From: Bradyrhizobium zhengyangense | GTDB taxonomy: Bacteria; Pseudomonadota; Alphaproteobacteria; Rhizobiales; Xanthobacteraceae | Reading direction: 5' to 3' | Assembly: GCF_022012435.1 (NCBI RefSeq) | Contig: NZ_JAKLUA010000023.1 | Span: 30,889-94,888, forward strand | Length of the DNA: 64,000 bases | Shown: positions 8,270 through 16,768 of the stretch, in pieces | How positions within the stretch are numbered: the first letter of the stretch is position 1 | How the letters are laid out: the number at the start of each line of letters is the position of its first letter | Notes under the pieces: generated by a model | The model's database searches: none | Told to the model about the DNA's origin: nothing | The model's input: the letters and a program-made list of their open reading frames with translations, nothing else | Translations under genes and position numbers: made by a program

Positions 8270-8492
8270 TCACCGACCAAGCTGCGGCAGGCCGAATGGG
8301 ACCCGAACAAGATCACCATCGCTTGAACGCGGGAATATCATTGCATGAGTCACATTCCGTTGCGTCATAAGGTCATCAAGATAAGCAAGGGGCGGCCACA
8401 AATCCCGAGTAAAATGTGTTGCCTACCCCTTGCGATGACGATGATCATGCCTACCTACGCGCGCCGTTATCGACCGCCTCCGCCAAAGCGCG

Positions 8493-9464
8493 TCAGCCAA
8501 GCCGCCAGCCGACCTCCTGGGTAAAGCTTTCGTAGAACGCGCGGTCATAGGCCTGCTCGGGCGTCGCGCGGACACGCTCGTCGAGACGCTTTGCGTCATC
8601 CCCCACAAGTATGCGCCACCGCTCTGCCTTGACGCCATCCAGGATGATCTTGGCAGCCTGCGCAGCGGTCGTCGGTGCATCCTCGAGGAAGCTGCGGGCG
8701 CGCTCGGTGAACACCGCCTGGATGTCCTCGTCCGACATTTTGTCAGCATCTGGCACACCGGCCGCGACCATGCGTTTGCGGGTCAGCGCGACCTCGTCGG
8801 CGTTGAGACGCTCCGAACCGTCGCCGCTCTGCACCTTGCGCGAATTGGAGACGATCGAGGTGCCGATATGGCCGGGCATCACCACCGAGCATTTGACATG
8901 CGGGGCGTGCAGGCGGAGATCGTTGATCAGCGCTTCGGTGAATCCCTTCACCGCAAATTTCGCCGAGCTGTAGGCGGTGTGCGCCTGGCCCATGCCGATC
9001 GAGGCCCAGAAGCCGTTGACGCTGGCGGTATTGACGATGTGGGCTTCGTCCGCCGCAACCAGCATCGGCAGGAAGGTGCGGACGCCGAGATAGACGCCGC
9101 CCCAGCAGATGTTGAAGGTGCGTTCCCACTGCTCGCGCGTGTTGGTGAACAGGCTGCCGCCGCCGCCGATGCCGGCATTGTTGAACAGCAGATGGATCTT
9201 GTCCGTCTTCTGCTGCTCGGCGAGCTCGTCGCGAAAACGCTTGAGATGATCTTCGATCGAGACGTCGGCGACATGGGTGGTCACGCGCAGGCCCTGCGGC
9301 AGCTTCTCGACCTCGCACAGCCGCTTGGTCTCGGCCATCGCGGCTTCCGACACGTCGCACATCGCAACGTTGCAGCCCTCGGCCACGAGCTGCCGCGCGA
9401 GCTCCCGCCCCATGCCCGTGCCGCCACCGGTGATGACTGCGATCTTTCCAGCAAATTCCTTCAT
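8493..9464 (-). CDS. SDR family NAD(P)-dependent oxidoreductase
   Basis: Classical short-chain dehydrogenase, 323 residues. Cofactor motif TGGGTGMG (about residues 12–19), LLFNNAGIGG, catalytic Ser in VNTASVNG and the YxxxK pair in AYSSAKFAVKG. An Asp in MCDVSE at the end of beta-2 suggests NAD preference. The 70-residue extension after the Rossmann core is like that of bradyrhizobial SDRs tied to fatty or aromatic acid use. The ATG at 9464 begins the conserved domain (MKEFAGKIAVITGG). The substrate is not evident. It is followed by 275 bases without a gene, containing the hydrolase operator. Confidence 0.9.
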   Translation of the reverse strand: MKEFAGKIAVITGGGTGMGRELARQLVAEGCNVAMCDVSEAAMAETKRLCEVEKLPQGLRVTTHVADVSIEDHLKRFRDELAEQQKTDKIHLLFNNAGIGGGGSLFTNTREQWERTFNICWGGVYLGVRTFLPMLVAADEAHIVNTASVNGFWASIGMGQAHTAYSSAKFAVKGFTEALINDLRLHAPHVKCSVVMPGHIGTSIVSNSRKVQSGDGSERLNADEVALTRKRMVAAGVPDADKMSDEDIQAVFTERARSFLEDAPTTAAQAAKIILDGVKAERWRILVGDDAKRLDERVRATPEQAYDRAFYESFTQEVGWRLG

Positions 9465-9610
9465 GGGACTTTCGGCCCCTCCCCTTGTCGGACTGTTTCT
9501 TCGTCGTTGGCGCGCCGCGCATGCGACGCGCGCAAAATGTAGCAGCGCCGCATCCGCAGGTAAAAGCGGATCGGCGCTGTGTCTCGACATCAGTTATTTC
9601 GGCGTGCGGA

Positions 9611-10519
9611 CTATTCGGCTGCCTCGATCTGCGGCCCGTCCAGCGCGCCGAGCGCATCCAGCGCCTTGCGGGTCGCCGCCTGCTGCGCGGGTGAAGCCTC
9701 CGGCATTGGCGCACGCGGATAGGTTCTGGGCAGGCCCTGCAGCGTCTGCGCGTAACGCGTGCAGGCCGGCAGATTGTCGGCAATGATCGCGTTCCACAGT
9801 GTCAGCAGCTTCTTGTGCAGCTCGAGCGCGCGCGGATGGTCGCCCGCCTTCACGGCATTCCACAGCGCCACGGAAGCATGCGGCGCAGCGGTCAGGATCG
9901 CGGCGATCGAGCCGTGGGCGCCGAGCGTGTAGGACGGATACATCAGCGCATCGACCGCGCTGTAGATCAGCTTGTCCGGCGCCATCATCATGAGGTCCGC
10001 GAACAGTTTTAAATCGCCCGCGCTCTGCTTGACGCCGACCACCAGCGGCACTTCGGTCATGATCCGCGTCAGCAGCGCCGGCGACAGGTATGACCACGGC
10101 ACAACATTGTAGATGATGATGGGCATGCCGGTTTCTTCAGCCATGGCGCGAAAATGCGCCACCATCGCCTCGTCATCCGGCTTGAACAGATAATGCACCG
10201 GCGTCACCTGCAGGGCCGCGACATTCATGTCGCGCACCAGCTTGCCGCGGCGGATCGCATCGCGCGTGGAATCGACGATGATGCCGGCAATGACCGGAAT
10301 GCGTCCGTTCACCGCCTCGACCGTCGCGTCGATCAGGTCGCGATATTCCTCGTGGTCGAGCGTGTGACCCTCGCCGGTCGAACCACCGGCCGCGACCCCA
10401 TGTGCACCAGCACCGATCATCCAGTCGACCTGGGGCGCAACGAGCTTGTAGTCGATCTCGCCGTCTCTCCGAAACGGTGTCGTCATCGGCGGGATCACGC
10501 CGGTCGGTCGTGCCTTCAT
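9611..10519 (-). CDS. Dihydrodipicolinate synthase (DapA) superfamily aldolase
   Basis: Protein of 302 residues in the class I aldolase DapA/NanA superfamily. GGSTGEG (from residue 45) is the carboxylate-binding motif, Tyr137 (IIIYNVV) the proton relay and Lys164 (VVGVKQSAGD) the Schiff-base lysine. These show a working aldolase or dehydratase acting on pyruvate or a keto-sugar acid. Housekeeping dapA normally sits elsewhere next to smpB in these bacteria, so this is probably a paralogue for catabolism (for example 5-keto-4-deoxyglucarate or hydroxyproline type). The ATG at 10519 (MKARPTGVIPPM) was preferred to 10540. Confidence 0.85.
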   Translation of the reverse strand: MKARPTGVIPPMTTPFRRDGEIDYKLVAPQVDWMIGAGAHGVAAGGSTGEGHTLDHEEYRDLIDATVEAVNGRIPVIAGIIVDSTRDAIRRGKLVRDMNVAALQVTPVHYLFKPDDEAMVAHFRAMAEETGMPIIIYNVVPWSYLSPALLTRIMTEVPLVVGVKQSAGDLKLFADLMMMAPDKLIYSAVDALMYPSYTLGAHGSIAAILTAAPHASVALWNAVKAGDHPRALELHKKLLTLWNAIIADNLPACTRYAQTLQGLPRTYPRAPMPEASPAQQAATRKALDALGALDGPQIEAAE

Positions 10520-10761
10520 GGTCTGCCCTCGCGTTTCCAAAACCCTCGTGGCGGCCCGCTCTCTCGGCGGGTGTCCACGAGAAGCCTATCGGCTGCGCGA
10601 GACCTGAGAAGCGCTGGCGGCGCGAAGCTGCCCCTGAAATCCAGCATTCCTACGGATCGATTCCCCTGCGGTTCCCGTATTTGTCCGGCTTCGGTTCAGG
10701 AGCAATTTTTTTACAATCCGAATCGTCAAATGGGGCACTGGGGCGAGCAGGCCCGGCCGGC

Positions 10762-10777
10762 GTGTCGTTTCCGACAC
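10762..10777 (+). promoter_or_regulatory. Palindrome GTGTCG-N4-CGACAC, putative enhancer-binding site
   Basis: Perfect 6-bp arms around TTTC, placed only 6 bases before the sigma-54 box. A TGT-N10-ACA spacing (the NifA consensus) can also be drawn through the same bases. The short distance is unusual for an activator site and could also suit a repressor or a different regulator. Confidence 0.45.
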
Positions 10778-10783
10778 AGGCTG

Positions 10784-10800
10784 TGGCACTCGGCTTGCAT
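10784..10800 (+). promoter_or_regulatory. Sigma-54 (RpoN) -24/-12 promoter
   Basis: TGGCAC-TCGGC-TTGCAT matches the -24/-12 consensus TGGCAC-N5-TTGCW, with exactly 10 bases between the invariant GG and GC. Transcription would start near 10810, about 28 bases before the ATG of the 79-residue gene. Confidence 0.7.
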
Positions 10801-10837
10801 CCTCCTCGTGGTCGAAACTACCGATGAGGTGACTGGA

Positions 10838-11077
10838 ATGTTCATAACCGTCGTTGCCGTGCTCTGCCGGCTTGGCGCTGCTGCCTCGGGCAGCTGCGTC
10901 GAGGAAATCGTGACCGACAGCAACATGACGCCCGACATGTCGATGATGGCATGTGCAGTCGGTGCACAGGCCCCGCTCGCAAAATGGATGGACGAGCATC
11001 CGATCTATCACGTCAATTGGCGCCTCGAGCGCTACAAGTGCGTGCCGGGTCACTACGAGATCAAGGGGCACGCCTAA
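10838..11077 (+). CDS. Small Cys-containing hypothetical protein, RpoN-controlled
   Basis: Protein of 79 residues: a hydrophobic N-terminus (MFITVVAVLCRLGAAASG) that could be a signal peptide or membrane anchor, then CVEEIVTDSN, ACAVGAQAPLAKWMDEHP and WRLERYKCVPGHYEIKG. Four Cys are present, at residues 10, 20, 37 and 67, three of them after the hydrophobic stretch. GAGG stands 8 bases before the ATG. I do not know its function. The sigma-54 promoter directly upstream supports it as a real gene, probably switched on by nitrogen status, microaerobiosis or another enhancer-binding protein. The 140 bases after it hold nothing I can name. Confidence 0.72.
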   Translation: MFITVVAVLCRLGAAASGSCVEEIVTDSNMTPDMSMMACAVGAQAPLAKWMDEHPIYHVNWRLERYKCVPGHYEIKGHA

Positions 11078-11217
11078 GGCCCCGCAAAACTACCGATACC
11101 GAGGAGACGCCCCGGGGGCCGCACCGTCCCTCCGCGCGGCACGACCGGCGCCAAGGTCTCGCAGCACCAAAGTCTCGCGCGAGGCAGCGCGCAGCGTGAC
11201 ACCAGTCACGCTCCCTC

Positions 11218-12192
11218 TTAAACCACCGCACCCAAAATCATCGCACGCGCCCGCCGGCCCTCCGGCGTCGGCATCAGCGCGTAATTGTGAGGCTGGTTCC
11301 GCCACAGATGCAACTCGACCGGCACACCAGCTGATCGTGCTCGCGCGGCGAGATCGACGCTGTCAGGGTAGAGCAGATCGCGTGTGCCCGAAAAGATCGT
11401 CATCGGCGCCAGCTCTCTGAACGCGCCGTTGAGCGGGCTGACGAAGGGATGGCCGACATCGAGCTCGCCGGCATAGAGCCGCCCGGCCTCGATGATGCCG
11501 GGAATGTCCTGGATCGGATCGCGCGCGGCGATCTCCGCTTGCTCGGGGCGGCTGACAGACGCGTCGGCTCCAGGCGAGATCAGCACCAGCCGGTTTGGCT
11601 GGCGGTGACCGCGATCGCGCAGCCATTGGCACGCCGCAAGCGCAAGACCCGCGCCGGCCGAATTGCCGACCACCGTGACCTTTGCCTGCCCCGCATCCTC
11701 CAGCAGCATCCGCAACAGCTCGGCCGTCGCAGGCACGACATCCTTCGCAGTGGCGCGCGGCGCCAACGGGTAGATCGGCACGACGCAGACGACGCCCGCT
11801 TCGCGTGTCATCTGGCCGACAAAGCGCCAATGCGCCGGCACGATCTCGTTGATGTAGCCGCCACCATGCAGGAACATGACGAAGTTGCGGCCCTCATGGC
11901 CCGACGACGGCGCGGTGTAATAGACCGGCCAGCCGCCCATCTTGGTCAGCATCGCATCGACGCCGGGCCCCAAACCCGTCGGCTCGAATGATGCAGGCTC
12001 CAGCGCGAGTTTCTGCACACGTGCCTGCACGGCTTCCGCGGAGGCGAGCTGCTGCTTGTAGGGAAGCTGCCGCAGCAGCAAGTTGAACAGCCGGCTCTGC
12101 AGGCTCGGCGCGGGATCGCGCCGGGCGCGCGGACTGAACACGCAACCCTCAGGGCAAAACTGCAAGGCCGATACGATCCTGGCAACGCTCAT
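11218..12192 (-). CDS. Alpha/beta-hydrolase, hormone-sensitive lipase (HSL) family esterase
   Basis: Protein of 324 residues. The oxyanion-hole motif HGGG (FLHGGGYI), nucleophile elbow GNSAGAG, acid Asp in SGTRDLLYPDS and the catalytic His in NQPHNYAL are all present in the expected order, so an active ester hydrolase of the HSL/BFAE type is likely. The ATG at 12192 has GGGGA 7 bases upstream. It is divergent from a TetR regulator 121 bases away, which is the usual arrangement for a repressed esterase; its natural substrate may be a lipid or xenobiotic ester. Confidence 0.87.
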   Translation of the reverse strand: MSVARIVSALQFCPEGCVFSPRARRDPAPSLQSRLFNLLLRQLPYKQQLASAEAVQARVQKLALEPASFEPTGLGPGVDAMLTKMGGWPVYYTAPSSGHEGRNFVMFLHGGGYINEIVPAHWRFVGQMTREAGVVCVVPIYPLAPRATAKDVVPATAELLRMLLEDAGQAKVTVVGNSAGAGLALAACQWLRDRGHRQPNRLVLISPGADASVSRPEQAEIAARDPIQDIPGIIEAGRLYAGELDVGHPFVSPLNGAFRELAPMTIFSGTRDLLYPDSVDLAARARSAGVPVELHLWRNQPHNYALMPTPEGRRARAMILGAVV

Positions 12193-12261
12193 GGCCACAT
12201 CCCCATCTGGCTCGTCCGACGCGGCGACAAAGAGGCTTGCTGACCCGCCGCCACTTGCCGT

Positions 12262-12283
12262 TATAATGCGAGCATTCGCTCGC
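12262..12283 (+). promoter_or_regulatory. TATAAT -10 box and overlapping inverted repeat (putative TetR operator)
   Basis: TATAAT at 12262–12267 is followed directly by GCGAGC-ATTC-GCTCGC (12268–12283), a perfect 6-bp inverted repeat covering the expected transcription start. A weak -35 (TTGCTG at 12237) is 19 bases upstream of the -10. Repressor binding here would block the tetR promoter and could reach the divergent esterase promoter. Confidence 0.45.
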
Positions 12284-12313
12284 TTTTCCAACTCGCATTC
12301 GGATCACAAGGCC

Positions 12314-12943
12314 GTGGCCCACAAAGCGCCGACAAAACCCCGAAAAAGCGCCTCGCAGCGGCGATCCCGCGCCACCGTCGACGCGCTGGTCGAGGCGACT
12401 GCTCGCATTCTGGTCAAGGACGGTTTCGAGAAGACGAGCACCAACCGGATCGCCGAGGCCGCCGGCGTCAGCGTCGGCTCGCTGTATCAATATTTCCCAA
12501 GCAAGGAGGCGCTCGTCGCGGCCGTGATCGATCGTCACAACGAGGAGATCATGGCGATCGTCCGTGCAACGCTCCTCGAGGTTGCCGACATGCCGATCGA
12601 GAAAGCCGTGCGTCGCCTCGTCACCGTCGCGATCGACGCGCACCGCATCAACCCCAAACTGCATCGCGTGCTCGCCGAGCAGATCCCGCGCGCGGGCAAG
12701 CTCGACGTCGAAGCCTTCAACCGCGAGGTCCACGCGCTCGTGCGCGCCTATCTCGACAGCCGTCGCAAGGAAATGCGCAGGATCGACCTCGATGTCGCGA
12801 CCTTCATCTGCGTCAGCGCCATCGAAGCCGTCGCGCACAACACGGTACTGAACCAAGCCGAGACGCTGCCGGACAAGATCGTGCGGACGCTGGTGGATGA
12901 GACGACGCGGATGGTGGTGGGATATCTGCGGCCATCCGCCTAG
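12314..12943 (+). CDS. TetR family transcriptional regulator
   Basis: The protein starts with a basic tail, then ATVDALVEATARILVKDGFE and the TetR helix-turn-helix TSTNRIAEAAGVSVGSLYQYFPSKEALV (about residues 38–65), followed by an all-helical ligand domain. I prefer the GTG at 12314 (209 residues). The earlier ATG at 12266 overlaps a TATAAT box and has no ribosome site, though the site before 12314 is also weak. It lies divergent to the HSL esterase and probably represses it and itself through the palindrome at 12268. Confidence 0.85.
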   Translation: MAHKAPTKPRKSASQRRSRATVDALVEATARILVKDGFEKTSTNRIAEAAGVSVGSLYQYFPSKEALVAAVIDRHNEEIMAIVRATLLEVADMPIEKAVRRLVTVAIDAHRINPKLHRVLAEQIPRAGKLDVEAFNREVHALVRAYLDSRRKEMRRIDLDVATFICVSAIEAVAHNTVLNQAETLPDKIVRTLVDETTRMVVGYLRPSA

Positions 12944-13121
12944 CATTCGTTCCTGAACCAGGTCGTCGCTGGACGTCATCGAATCAAGGCCGCGATCGAT
13001 TCGCGGGCGACCAGAGCGACACGCCTCACCTCGTTACCTAACTGCCGCAATTCAAGAAAGCGTGCGCCAAGCTATGCCGGGGTTGAATCCTGCACGGAAG
13101 GCAATTACCTGACAAAGTCAG

Positions 13122-13364
13122 ATGATTCAGTCACCAGAATGGAAGGCGATCGCCATCGCAGGGACCGTTGCGTGCGTCTCGATGTCGCTTTTGGCCATAG
13201 ACGCAACGCTGGACCTCAACGTCGGCGGGCTGACCAAACGCCTCCAAAGCGCGCAAGCCTCCCTCGTGGACACGATGGGACAGTATCAACTTGCCTTCGC
13301 CGTTCCGACCTGGGCTCGTGGCAAGCCTCCTGCGGACCAGTCCTGTCCGCGCGGCGGGTGCTGA
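13122..13364 (+). CDS. Possible small membrane or secreted hypothetical protein
   Basis: An 80-residue frame with a hydrophobic segment (AIAIAGTVACVSMSLLAIDA, about residues 9–28) followed by a polar, slightly helical region and a C-terminal PADQSCPRGGC. There is no good ribosome site close to the ATG and no family I recognise. It is the only plausible gene in the 520 bases between tetR and tRNA-Pro; the rest of that gap shows nothing. It could be a chance frame. Confidence 0.4.
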   Translation: MIQSPEWKAIAIAGTVACVSMSLLAIDATLDLNVGGLTKRLQSAQASLVDTMGQYQLAFAVPTWARGKPPADQSCPRGGC

Positions 13365-13464
13365 CCGCCAGCTACTAACAACGGATTGCTTGAAGGACAG
13401 CCGATCGCTTGCCGATCCCGCGATCGCGCGATCGCGCAAGCACTTGGCCATTCTCTGAAGAAAA

Positions 13465-13542
13465 TGGTCGGAGCGAGAGGATTTGAACCTCCGACCCCTA
13501 GTCTCCCAGACTAGTGCGCTAACCGGGCTGCGCCACGCTCCG
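13465..13542 (-). tRNA. tRNA-Pro (anticodon GGG)
   Basis: The minus strand folds as a full cloverleaf: acceptor CGGAGCG/CGCTCCG, D-arm GCGC/GCGC, anticodon stem CTAGT/ACTAG with loop CTGGGAG (anticodon GGG, reads CCC and CCU), T-arm with TTCAAAT loop, and discriminator A. CCA is encoded at 13467–13465, followed by TTTT. It lies 109 bases downstream of merR on the same strand. Confidence 0.95.
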
Positions 13543-13651
13543 AACGTCGTTCCATTAGCTAGGATCGGAGCGATGCGCAAGGAGAGCCACACCATTTTGG
13601 TGTCTTCGCTCAAAGCTCCGGAACTGACCGCAAAGCTGAGGTAAAGCGCGG

Positions 13652-14230
13652 TCAACCGTCCTTCAGCGCCTGATCCAGCATTTCCCGGCAGGCGACCAGA
13701 TCGGCGAGCACCCGTCCCAGCCGTTCCCGGTCCAGCGCGCTGGGGCCGGCCGGCGCGGCTGATGTGCCGCCCTTGCGGAAAGTGGTGAGGATTTCCTCGT
13801 CGTCGACCTCCGTGAAGCGGAAGTCGATGCCTTCCTCCTCGTCGCCCTGGTAGTCGTCATCGTCGGCATCCGTGATGCCCTTGATGGGCGGCTCGTCGTC
13901 GGGCTCCATCAGGCTCGCGCCGATGGCGTCCTCGATCGCCCCGAACGAGACCGCGGCTGCACCGTCGGCCAAGCCCTGCACCGATTTGACGCCGTGCTCC
14001 TTCAGGATCCGCTGCACCCCGCGGATGGTGTAGCCCTCGCCGTAGAGCAGGCGGCGGATGCCCTTGAGCAGGTCGACATCGTCAGGGCGGTAATAGCGGC
14101 GTCCGCCGCTGCGCTTCATCGGCTTGATCTGGGAGAAGCGGGTCTCCCAGAACCGCAGCACGTGCTGCGGAATGTCGAGTTCCTGCGCTACTTCGCTGAT
14201 GGTTCGGAACGCATCCGGCGCCTTGTCCAA
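13652..14230 (-). CDS. MerR family transcriptional regulator downstream of ihfA
   Basis: Protein of 192 residues. MerR helix-turn-helix with FRTISEVAQELDIPQHVLRFWETRF and wing MKRSGGRRYYRPDDVDLLKGI, then the helix IRGVQRILKEHG. The middle (PDDEPPIKGITDADDDDYQGD and following) is strongly acidic, and a C-terminal helix (RVLADLVACREMLDQALK) may mediate dimerisation. There are no ligand-binding Cys. The start is TTG at 14230. This merR-ihfA pairing is conserved in Rhizobiales and other bacteria, but its targets are unknown to me. It is the last protein gene of the operon beginning upstream of plsX. Confidence 0.88.
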   Translation of the reverse strand: MDKAPDAFRTISEVAQELDIPQHVLRFWETRFSQIKPMKRSGGRRYYRPDDVDLLKGIRRLLYGEGYTIRGVQRILKEHGVKSVQGLADGAAAVSFGAIEDAIGASLMEPDDEPPIKGITDADDDDYQGDEEEGIDFRFTEVDDEEILTTFRKGGTSAAPAGPSALDRERLGRVLADLVACREMLDQALKDG

Positions 14231-14254
14231 ATGCCCGTCCTTTCCGAATGGCGG

Positions 14255-14596
14255 TTACGCCTCGGGTTGAGTCTTGCTGGCATCGCCATTGGTGCGGTGC
14301 TGGGCGTTGATCCGCTGCTTCAGGATCGCCGACGGCTTGAACACCATCACCCGGCGCGGCGAGATCGGCACCTCGGTGCCGGTCTTCGGATTGCGGCCGA
14401 TGCGCTGGCCCTTCTTGCGGACCATGAAGGAGCCGAACGAGGACAGCTTCACCGTCTCGCCCTTCTCGAGGCAATCGGTGATTTCCTTCAGCACGAGTTC
14501 CACGAACGCAGACGATTCCGTCCGCGACAGGCCCACCTTCTGGTAGACGGCCTCGCAGAGATCCACACGCGTTACGGTTTTACTTTGATCGGTCAT
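14255..14596 (-). CDS. ihfA: Integration host factor subunit alpha
   Basis: Protein of 113 residues. The HU/IHF fold is evident: TVTRVDLCEAVYQKVGLSRTE, VLKEITDCLEKGETVKLSSF, GSFMVRKKGQRIGRNPKTG and the beta-arm PISPRRVMVFKPS with the intercalating Pro. VTRVDLCEAV and KGETVKLSSFGSF are alpha-subunit type. IHF bends DNA at specific sites and helps sigma-54 promoters, replication and recombination. The ATG at 14596 begins the conserved region. It sits between fabH and merR, the usual order. Confidence 0.95.
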   Translation of the reverse strand: MTDQSKTVTRVDLCEAVYQKVGLSRTESSAFVELVLKEITDCLEKGETVKLSSFGSFMVRKKGQRIGRNPKTGTEVPISPRRVMVFKPSAILKQRINAQHRTNGDASKTQPEA

Positions 14597-14729
14597 CGCC
14601 CTGCCCCACATCACGGCGAACAATTGTTGTCTGAAATTATGAACTTACGTTACGGCGGTCAACACCGTTCATCAATGCAGACGCATCGATATCGGCGCAG
14701 ATTCCGGCAAAATTTTATCTGATGTGGCT

Positions 14730-15710
14730 TTACCAGCGCACCAGCGCCGAGCCCCAGGTGAAGCCGCCGCCCATGGCCTCCAGCAGAACCATGTCGCCGC
14801 GCTTGATGCGGCCGTCCTTGCGCGCCACCGACAGCGCCAGCGGGATAGAGGCCGCCGAGGTGTTGCCGTGGCGGTCCACCGTCAGCACCACCTTCTCCGG
14901 CGCGATATGGAGCTTGTGCGCGGAGGCGTCGATGATTCGCTTGTTGGCCTGGTGCGGCACGAACCAGTCGATGCTGTCGGCATTGAGCCCGGTCGCCTGG
15001 AAGGCGTCGACGATCACGTCGGTAATCATGCCGACCGCATGCTTGAAGACCTCGCGGCCCTCCATGCGGAGGTGACCGACCGTCTGGGTCGAGGACGGCC
15101 CGCCGTCGACGAACAGTTTTGCCTTGTGCCGGCCGTCAGAGCGCAGATGCGTCGTCACCACGCCGCGGTCGGTGGCAGCCTTGCCCGGCTGCTCCTGTGC
15201 CTCCAGCACAACGGCGCCCGCGCCGTCGCCGAACAGCACGCAGGTGCCGCGATCGTTCCAGTCGAGGATGCGCGAGAACGTCTCGGCGCCGATCACCAGC
15301 GCGCGCTTGAAGGCGCCGGTGCGCAGGAAATTGTCGGCAGTGGCCAGCGCGAACACGAAGCCCGAGCACACGGCCTGCAGATCGAACGCCGCACCATGGT
15401 TGATGCCGAGCCCGTGCTGCACGGCGACCGCCGTTGCAGGGAAGGTGTTATCGGGCGTCGAGGTCGCGAGTACGATCAGCTCGATCGATTGCGCATCCAC
15501 GCCGGCATCGGCAAGCGCGGCCTGCGCCGCCTTGATCGCCAGATGGGAGGTGAATTCGCCCTCGGCCGCAATGTGCCGTTCGCGAATGCCGGTGCGCTGG
15601 ACGATCCATTCGTCGGACGTGTCGATACGCGCCGCCAACTGGGCGTTGGTCACCACCTGCTCCGGCAGATAAGAGCCGCAGCCGAGCACGACCGAACGAA
15701 TTTGAGTCAC
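14730..15710 (-). CDS. fabH: 3-oxoacyl-ACP synthase III (KAS III)
   Basis: Protein of 326 residues. Active-site Cys115 (LQAVCSGF), His in VPHQANKR and Asn in HGNTSAAS form the KAS III Cys-His-Asn triad; the ending GGGFTWGSALVRW is typical. The enzyme condenses acetyl-CoA with malonyl-ACP to start fatty acid synthesis in the cytosol. The GTG start overlaps the plsX stop by 4 bases (GTGA), so translation is coupled. Confidence 0.97.
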   Translation of the reverse strand: MTQIRSVVLGCGSYLPEQVVTNAQLAARIDTSDEWIVQRTGIRERHIAAEGEFTSHLAIKAAQAALADAGVDAQSIELIVLATSTPDNTFPATAVAVQHGLGINHGAAFDLQAVCSGFVFALATADNFLRTGAFKRALVIGAETFSRILDWNDRGTCVLFGDGAGAVVLEAQEQPGKAATDRGVVTTHLRSDGRHKAKLFVDGGPSSTQTVGHLRMEGREVFKHAVGMITDVIVDAFQATGLNADSIDWFVPHQANKRIIDASAHKLHIAPEKVVLTVDRHGNTSAASIPLALSVARKDGRIKRGDMVLLEAMGGGFTWGSALVRW

Positions 15711-16768
15711 GAAACAGCCTCCTGCGCGGTCTGCACGGAATTGAGTGCACTACCCTCGCGGTTGAGCATCTGATTGATCTTGTTCAGGAGATCGTAGTGA
15801 GCCATCTCATAGCCAACATCGATCGCATAGGCAAAGCCTTCGGCGTTGATTCCGCCGTGGCTCTTGACCACAATCCCGTTCAGCCCGAGCAGAACCCCAC
15901 CGTTCGACTTGTTCGGGTCCATCTTGTCGCGCAGGGCCTGGAAGGCATTGCGGGCAAACACATAGCCGATCTTGGAGAGCCAGCTCCGCTGGATCTCGTG
16001 ACGAAGTAATTCCGCCATCTGGCGCGCGGTTCCCTCGGCGGCCTTGAGCGCGATGTTGCCGCTGTAGCCCTCGGTCACGATCACATCGGCCATCCCCTTG
16101 CCGATGCCGTCGCCTTCGACAAAGCCGATATATTCGAGTTCCGGCAGGTTCATGGCGCGCAGCATCTCGGCGGCCTCGCGGATCTCCTCGTGTCCCTTGA
16201 TCTCCTCCGTCCCGATGTTGAGCAGGCCGACCGTGGGGCGCTTCTTGTCGAACACCACGCTCACCATGGCTGCGCCCATCACCGCGAGCGCCACCAGATG
16301 GCGCGCATCGCCCCCGATCGTGGCGCCGAGATCGAGCACCACTGACTGGCCGCGCGTGGTCGGCCATATCGCTGAAATGGCCGGGCGATCGATGCCAGGC
16401 AGGGTGCGCAGATGGAACCGGGCCATCGCCATCAGCGCGCCGGTGTTGCCGGCGGAGACCGCGACATCGGCCTCCCCCTTCTTCACCGCGTCGATGGCGA
16501 GCCACATCGAGGAGGTCTTGCGGCCGCGTCGCAGGGCCTGGCTCGGCTTGTCCGAGCCGCTGACGGCGACGTCGGTATGGATAATCCTCGATACGGCCTT
16601 GAGCTGGGGATGCCGATCGAGCTCGGGCTCGATCCTGGCGCGGTCCCCAACCAGCAGGAATTCAGTGTCCCGATGCCTCGCGAGGGAAATGGCTGCGCCT
16701 GGAATGACCACGGCAGCGCCGTCGTCGCCCCCCATGGCGTCCAGCGCGATGCGAACCTTGCTTGGCAT
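15707..16768 (-). CDS. plsX: Phosphate acyltransferase PlsX
   Basis: Protein of 353 residues with PlsX motifs: IALDAMGGDDG at the N-terminus, AVSAGNTGALMA, GFVEGDGIGKGMADVIVTEGYSGN and LLGLNGIVVKSHG. It makes acyl-phosphate from acyl-ACP for phospholipid synthesis on the inner membrane face. The ATG at 16768 was chosen over a longer frame from 16858, whose extra residues are not PlsX-like. The 298-base gap to DUF177 contains an AT-rich patch (16965–16990) that may be a separate promoter for plsX–fabH–ihfA–merR. Confidence 0.97.
   Translation of the reverse strand: MPSKVRIALDAMGGDDGAAVVIPGAAISLARHRDTEFLLVGDRARIEPELDRHPQLKAVSRIIHTDVAVSGSDKPSQALRRGRKTSSMWLAIDAVKKGEADVAVSAGNTGALMAMARFHLRTLPGIDRPAISAIWPTTRGQSVVLDLGATIGGDARHLVALAVMGAAMVSVVFDKKRPTVGLLNIGTEEIKGHEEIREAAEMLRAMNLPELEYIGFVEGDGIGKGMADVIVTEGYSGNIALKAAEGTARQMAELLRHEIQRSWLSKIGYVFARNAFQALRDKMDPNKSNGGVLLGLNGIVVKSHGGINAEGFAYAIDVGYEMAHYDLLNKINQMLNREGSALNSVQTAQEAVS

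Larger units (their letters stand above)
10520..10837. other. Intergenic region with sigma-54 promoter
   Basis: A 318-base gap between the divergent DapA-like gene and the small Cys protein. Apart from the sigma-54 elements at 10762–10800 I see no gene or repeat. Confidence 0.6.

Noticed and set aside
13131..13655. A 174-residue minus-strand open frame
   Set aside because: It runs straight through the tRNA-Pro gene and has no domain; the tRNA explains the conserved DNA.
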